In this document: positions 5,879 through 8,636 of the stretch, in pieces
Position numbering within the stretch: position 1 is the stretch's first letter
Layout: each line of letters opens with the position of its first letter
DNA from: an uncultured Pseudomonadota bacterium
GTDB lineage: Bacteria; Desulfobacterota_B; Binatia; UBA9968
Assembly: GCA_946478635.1 (NCBI GenBank)
Contig: CAMLCX010000187.1
Span: 1 to 8,636 of the forward strand
Direction of reading: 5' to 3'
DNA: 8,636 nucleotides
Translations under genes and position numbers: made by a program
Notes under the pieces: model-generated
The model's input: only the letters and a program-made list of their open reading frames with translations
Told to the model about the DNA's origin: nothing
The model's database searches: none

Positions 5879-6850
5879 ATGCCGATCATTTTAAGCGAGA
5901 AAGATTTGGCGCCGCTCTTTCGCGACGCGGCGGCGATGGACCGCCTTTTGGTTTGCATCGAGGAATCCTTGCGCGCATTCAACAGCGGCGCGGTTGCCGG
6001 CCAGGTGCGCTTGGAAACGAGCTTGACCGACCGCAACAAAAAGTACCGCATCACCACCTCAGCCGTGCCCGGGGCGGGGCAGGGGATGCGCATCAGCGCG
6101 CTCTTTCGCGGCGCCAAGGATTCTTACTTCATTTTGCTCTTCGATGAAGAACGCGGCGATCTGCTGGCCATGCTCGCAGGCGCGGCGCTCAACGTCTGGC
6201 GCACGGGCGCGCCCGGCGGCGTGGCGAGCAAATATCTCGCCCCTGCCGGAGCCGATTGGCTCGGACTCATCGGCAGCGGCCGGCAGGCGCGCGGGCAGAT
6301 TCTGGCCATTCACCGGGCGTTGCCCTCCATAAGAAAGGTCAAAGTTTTCAGTCCCACTCGCGAGCATCGCATTGCGTTCGCGAACGAAATGAGCGCCTGG
6401 CTCGGTTGCGAGGTCCAGGCCGTCGATAGCCCACGCGCAGCGATCGAGCATGCGCCGATTGTCAGTCTGGCCACCAGTTTTCGTTCGCCGATCATCGAGC
6501 CGGAGTGGATTGCGCCGGGAGCTTTGGTGGTTTCCATCACCAGCGGGCAGTTGCCGCGCGAGACGGTAAAAAATTCCCGACTGATCGTTTCGTGGAAGGA
6601 GGAGCTGCTCGGCGGCGAAGCGCCGCGGCAGCCCTATGCGGCAATGATCGCCGATGGGTCGTGGTCGGGCGACGACATCGTCGCGGAGTTGGGCGATGTG
6701 CTGCTGGGAAAAGTGGCGGCGCGCGCAAAAGATTCTGACACCATCGTTTTCGAATCCGTCGGCATGTCCCTGTGGGACAGCACCGCTGCGGCGTGGGCTT
6801 ACCGATGGGCGGTCGAACGAAAAGTCGGGACGCCGTTTTCGTTGGCGTGA
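5879..6850 (+). CDS. Ornithine cyclodeaminase/mu-crystallin family protein
   Basis: This 323-residue cytoplasmic protein has the OCD/mu-crystallin fold, whose members deaminate ornithine or reduce/dehydrogenate imino and amino acids with NAD(P). The Rossmann loop [12 protein letters not shown] (129-140) gives GxGxxA. The substrate-domain signature [17 protein letters not shown] (105-121) is intact, with Arg108. Two usual catalytic positions differ. The conserved lysine of the GxK segment appears as Arg71 (GMRIS), and the aspartate of the VGxD motif aligns with Gln224 ([10 protein letters not shown]). True ornithine cyclodeaminase activity is therefore unlikely. The start is ATG 5879, because family similarity begins there and an AAGGAG (5860-5865) and a closer GAGAG lie upstream. 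An ATG at 5756 would add 41 unrelated residues across the promoter region. Confidence 0.88.
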   Translation: MPIILSEKDLAPLFRDAAAMDRLLVCIEESLRAFNSGAVAGQVRLETSLTDRNKKYRITTSAVPGAGQGMRISALFRGAKDSYFILLFDEERGDLLAMLAGAALNVWRTGAPGGVASKYLAPAGADWLGLIGSGRQARGQILAIHRALPSIRKVKVFSPTREHRIAFANEMSAWLGCEVQAVDSPRAAIEHAPIVSLATSFRSPIIEPEWIAPGALVVSITSGQLPRETVKNSRLIVSWKEELLGGEAPRQPYAAMIADGSWSGDDIVAELGDVLLGKVAARAKDSDTIVFESVGMSLWDSTAAAWAYRWAVERKVGTPFSLA

Positions 6851-6858
6851 TTCGTCGT

Positions 6859-6942
6859 AGCGAATCTCGCTGCGTCAACGGCGAGACTGCTCAATCTTAA
6901 CAAGATTTGGCTCCCTCTCCCGCGAAGCGGTAGGGGTGAGGG
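6859..6942. terminator. Stem-loops between convergent genes, including a CCCTCTCCCGC-type repeat
   Basis: Three palindromes lie in the 111-bp gap between converging genes. AGCGA-ATC-TCGCT is at 6859-6871. AATCTT-AAC-AAGATT (6893-6907) is perfect, with 6-bp arms. At 6911-6942, CCCTC and GAGGG form the base and CGC-GAA-GCG the tip of an imperfect hairpin; this last one resembles a widespread intergenic repeat (from memory). No T-run makes any of them a textbook intrinsic terminator, so the terminating role is inferred from position. Confidence 0.5.
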
Positions 6943-6961
6943 CACGCGCAACGCTGCGATG

Positions 6962-8332
6962 CTACTTCGCAAATTTCGGTAGAAAATCTTCCAGGCGGAT
7001 TTTTTTCATCACTTCTTCCGGCACTCTCAGCTCCGGCGCGAAGCCGGTGAGCGGTTTGGTGGCATCCATTCCCATTTTCGCATTAACGCCGCCCGGACCG
7101 GCGGACGGATCGAGTTCGCTGCCCTGCGCATTGGGAATGACGACCAAACCGTGATCGGCCTGGAAGCGATTTGACACCGCCCAGAGCACCTGCTCTTCAT
7201 CGAAGACGTCGATATCCTCATCGACGATGACCACGTGTTTGAGCAGCATGTCGGAAGCGAAGGCGGCGCAGATGGCGTTCTTCGCCTGGCCCGGCGTCCG
7301 TTTTGCGATCGAGATGTAGGCGTGAAAGCGGCAATTGCCCGACACCGGCATGCAGACGTTCTTCACCGTCGGCACGGTCTGGCGCACGGCTTTGATCAGC
7401 GCGGCTTCGCGCGGCACCGCGCCCATCAGCTTATGCTCCGTGTAGCCGGCATGGACATCTTGAAAAATGTAATTGTTGCGATGCGTGATCGCGGTCACTT
7501 CGATCACCTGGCGCTCGTCCTTGGAGACGGCATGGCCGGTGAACTCCCCGAACGGGCCTTCCTCGCGCCGAACGTTGGGTAGGATTTTTCCCTCGATCAC
7601 CATTTCCGCGTCGGCGGGAACTAGAATTGGAACAGTCTTGCCCTTAACCACGCGCAATGCTTCGCCCATCATGCCGCCGATCACCGCGTATTCATCTTCG
7701 GTCGAAGGAGTGAATGCCTGGGCGCCGAGGGAAAAAAGCGGATGCACGCCGACCACGATGGCGATGGGCAATGGCTCGTTGCGCCGTTCCATCTTGTTGT
7801 GCAGCGTCCAGAGATGCCGGCCAAGGGCCATGAAGATGCGCAGCTCGCGCTTGCGCGCCATCATGAGCCGGTTGTAGCTGGTGTTTCTGACTCCCGTGTC
7901 GGGATCGGCGGCGGCGACGATGCCCGCCGTTATGTAGGGCGCCGCGTTGACGTCATAGTGAGTGAGCAGCGGCACTTTGGTCAAGTCCACTTCGTCACCA
8001 GTGATAACGACGTCATGCACGGGCGCGGCGCTAACTTCCACGGGCGCTATCGGCTTGCTCTGACGCTCGGTGAATTTCGCCGCCAGCTCCTCCGGTTTAC
8101 AGTCGAGCGCCAAAGCCATCAGCTTGCGGCTCGCCTGGGCGTTGATCACGACGGGAGCCTCGCTGCCTTCGACATGCTCGCAAAACAGCAGCGGAAAACG
8201 TTTTTGCTTCTCCAGCTGCGTGAGTAAGGCCGTAATTTCATAGCGCGCCGAGATCGGCTTGCTCACACGCGCCACTTCTTCGGGATATTTGGATTCCAAT
8301 TCGGCGATGAAACTGCGCAGGTCTTTGGGCAT
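6962..8332 (-). CDS. UbiD family prenylated-FMN-dependent decarboxylase
   Basis: This 456-residue cytoplasmic (de)carboxylase is of the UbiD/Fdc1 class, which uses prenylated FMN and Mn/K to remove CO2 from aromatic, heteroaromatic or alpha-beta-unsaturated acids. The prFMN/metal region GVRNTSYNR is present, with Arg155 matching the active-site arginine (R173 in fungal Fdc1). The EGPFGEFTGH signature (258-267) supplies Glu258 and Glu263, five apart, like E277/E282 of Fdc1. HKLMGAVPREAAL and VDEDIDVFD are further family hallmarks. ATG 8332 has AGGAG 11 nt upstream and a good promoter behind it. It converges with the cyclodeaminase-like gene. No UbiX partner (prFMN synthase) is in the window, so it would be encoded elsewhere. 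The true substrate cannot be deduced. Confidence 0.94.
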   Translation of the reverse strand: MPKDLRSFIAELESKYPEEVARVSKPISARYEITALLTQLEKQKRFPLLFCEHVEGSEAPVVINAQASRKLMALALDCKPEELAAKFTERQSKPIAPVEVSAAPVHDVVITGDEVDLTKVPLLTHYDVNAAPYITAGIVAAADPDTGVRNTSYNRLMMARKRELRIFMALGRHLWTLHNKMERRNEPLPIAIVVGVHPLFSLGAQAFTPSTEDEYAVIGGMMGEALRVVKGKTVPILVPADAEMVIEGKILPNVRREEGPFGEFTGHAVSKDERQVIEVTAITHRNNYIFQDVHAGYTEHKLMGAVPREAALIKAVRQTVPTVKNVCMPVSGNCRFHAYISIAKRTPGQAKNAICAAFASDMLLKHVVIVDEDIDVFDEEQVLWAVSNRFQADHGLVVIPNAQGSELDPSAGPGGVNAKMGMDATKPLTGFAPELRVPEEVMKKIRLEDFLPKFAK

Positions 8333-8343
8333 CGGCGTGTCGG

Positions 8344-8348
8344 CTCCT
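8344..8348 (-). promoter_or_regulatory. Shine-Dalgarno of the UbiD-family gene
   Basis: AGGAG on the minus strand lies 11 nt before the ATG at 8332, somewhat longer than ideal. Confidence 0.55.
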
Positions 8349-8363
8349 AGTAATTACTTGCTG

Positions 8364-8392
8364 AATATCGATTAGGTGTCCGGGTATGTCAA
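8364..8392 (-). promoter_or_regulatory. Sigma70-type promoter of the UbiD-family gene
   Basis: A perfect TTGACA (8387-8392) is followed by a 17-bp spacer and GATATT (8364-8369, four of six). Transcription would begin near 8357. This leaves a 25-nt leader that contains the ribosome site. It is the best promoter in the window. Confidence 0.6.
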
Positions 8393-8405
8393 CAGAATGC
8401 TAAGC

Positions 8406-8422
8406 GATGGGATGTTCCCATC
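8406..8422. promoter_or_regulatory. Perfect 17-bp dyad upstream of the UbiD promoter (possible operator)
   Basis: GATGGGA-TGT-TCCCATC has fully matched 7-bp arms. Its centre lies about 57 bp upstream of the inferred start of UbiD transcription, a position suited to an activator. It could instead be a short relative of the GATGGGT...ACCCATC repeat 57 bp further along. Confidence 0.42.
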
Positions 8423-8478
8423 TACCCAGGAAGCGTACCGATCACGTCCAAGCTGCGCGGTAAAGGGGCTCAAACGAT

Positions 8479-8511
8479 GATGGGTATCGGCGCATGGCGC
8501 CTCCACCCATC
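8479..8511. repeat. 33-bp nested palindromic repeat (GATGGGT...ACCCATC)
   Basis: The outer arms GATGGGT (8479-8485) and ACCCATC (8505-8511) enclose an inner perfect stem GGCGC-ATG-GCGCC (8489-8501). Followed by CTAC, it matches in style the common GTAGGATGGGT intergenic palindromes, recalled rather than searched. A second perfect palindrome, TACAAA-AC-TTTGTA, adjoins at 8513-8526. Confidence 0.6.
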
Positions 8512-8533
8512 CTACAAAACTTTGTATTAGCTT

Positions 8534-8556
8534 GAGCGGTGGCTTTCAAAGCGCTC
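8534..8556. other. Stem-loop upstream of a possible plus-strand promoter
   Basis: GAGCG (8534-8538) pairs with CGCTC (8552-8556), and the inner CTTT pairs with AAAG around a single C. The GTGG bulge is unpaired. It lies 5 bp before the TTGATC hexamer and may be an operator, or only part of the palindrome-rich gap. Confidence 0.35.
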
Positions 8557-8560
8557 TCCG

Positions 8561-8587
8561 TTGATCCCATAGATTACCTGCTATACT
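8561..8587 (+). promoter_or_regulatory. Candidate promoter pointing out of the window
   Basis: TTGATC (8561-8566) and TATACT (8582-8587) are separated by 15 bp, shorter than the ideal 17. The -10 hexamer is good (five of six). Transcription would begin at about 8594, the A of an ATG. Confidence 0.38.
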
Positions 8588-8593
8588 TGAGAG

Positions 8594-8636
8594 CATGGTG
8601 CGAACCTACGTTCATGCTCGATTGCGAAAGGTTGAC
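8594..8636 (+). CDS. Possible start of a gene cut by the window edge
   Basis: An ATG at 8594 opens 14 codons (MVRTYVHARLRKVD) to the window end without a stop. The basic, short-strand-like start would suit a small ribbon-helix-helix-type protein, but that is a guess. The -10-like TATACT ends 6 nt before the ATG and no spaced Shine-Dalgarno fits, which would imply a leaderless message. The evidence is too short to name it. Confidence 0.3.

Noticed and set aside
7742..8227. Plus-strand open frame of 161 codons
   Set aside because: It is antisense to the UbiD-family gene; the composition is typical of a shadow.

Overview
The window looks like chromosomal DNA of an uncultured, moderately GC-rich, Gram-negative-type soil or sediment bacterium. 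This is suggested by three different periplasmic-type substrate-binding proteins of the NMT1/THI5-SsuA class, a stand-alone UbiD-type decarboxylase, an ornithine-cyclodeaminase-like protein, a VOC protein and an MFS carboxylate-type transporter. Several kinds of short palindromic repeats fill the gaps. From general knowledge, this mix is typical of metagenomic lineages such as Binatota/Desulfobacterota-like, Rokubacteria-like or Tectomicrobia-like bacteria. No marker gene is present, so the lineage is a guess.

Layout, left to right. Bases 1-1063 (minus strand) hold an MFS transporter cut by the window edge. Bases 1064-1431 are non-coding and hold several hairpin repeats, ending in a 129-bp foldback element that lies 3 bp from the stop of the next gene. 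A VOC protein (1432-1824) follows, then a small repeat-bearing gap. Next come three substrate-binding protein genes (1984-2964, 3040-4083, 4189-5115) and a small single-membrane-segment protein (5270-5608), all on the minus strand. An AT-rich divergent control region (about 5609-5878) separates these from a plus-strand ornithine cyclodeaminase/mu-crystallin family gene (5879-6850). A hairpin-containing gap separates that gene from a convergent UbiD-family decarboxylase (6962-8332, minus). The decarboxylase has a good sigma70-type promoter and a perfect 17-bp dyad upstream. The last 300 bases hold further palindromes and possibly the start of a plus-strand gene at 8594.

How the genes may work together: the minus-strand block could be expressed from the candidate promoter at 5738-5767, but no transcript evidence is visible and the gaps of about 75-160 bp allow separate transcription. 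Import proteins next to a decarboxylase, an NAD(P)-fold enzyme and a VOC protein suggest uptake and breakdown of small organic acids. That is inference; no substrate can be assigned. No ABC permease or ATPase lies in the window, so the binding proteins are orphans here.

The points most worth a second look are the third binding protein, whose signal peptide seems to have been lost or replaced while an orphan AMA|E cleavage site remains; the cyclodeaminase-like protein, which lacks the usual lysine and aspartate; the control region at 5683-5814; the palindrome upstream of the decarboxylase; and the repeat cluster at 1113-1428. I see no CRISPR array, tRNA, rRNA, transposase or recognisable defence system, and no convincing wholly new system.
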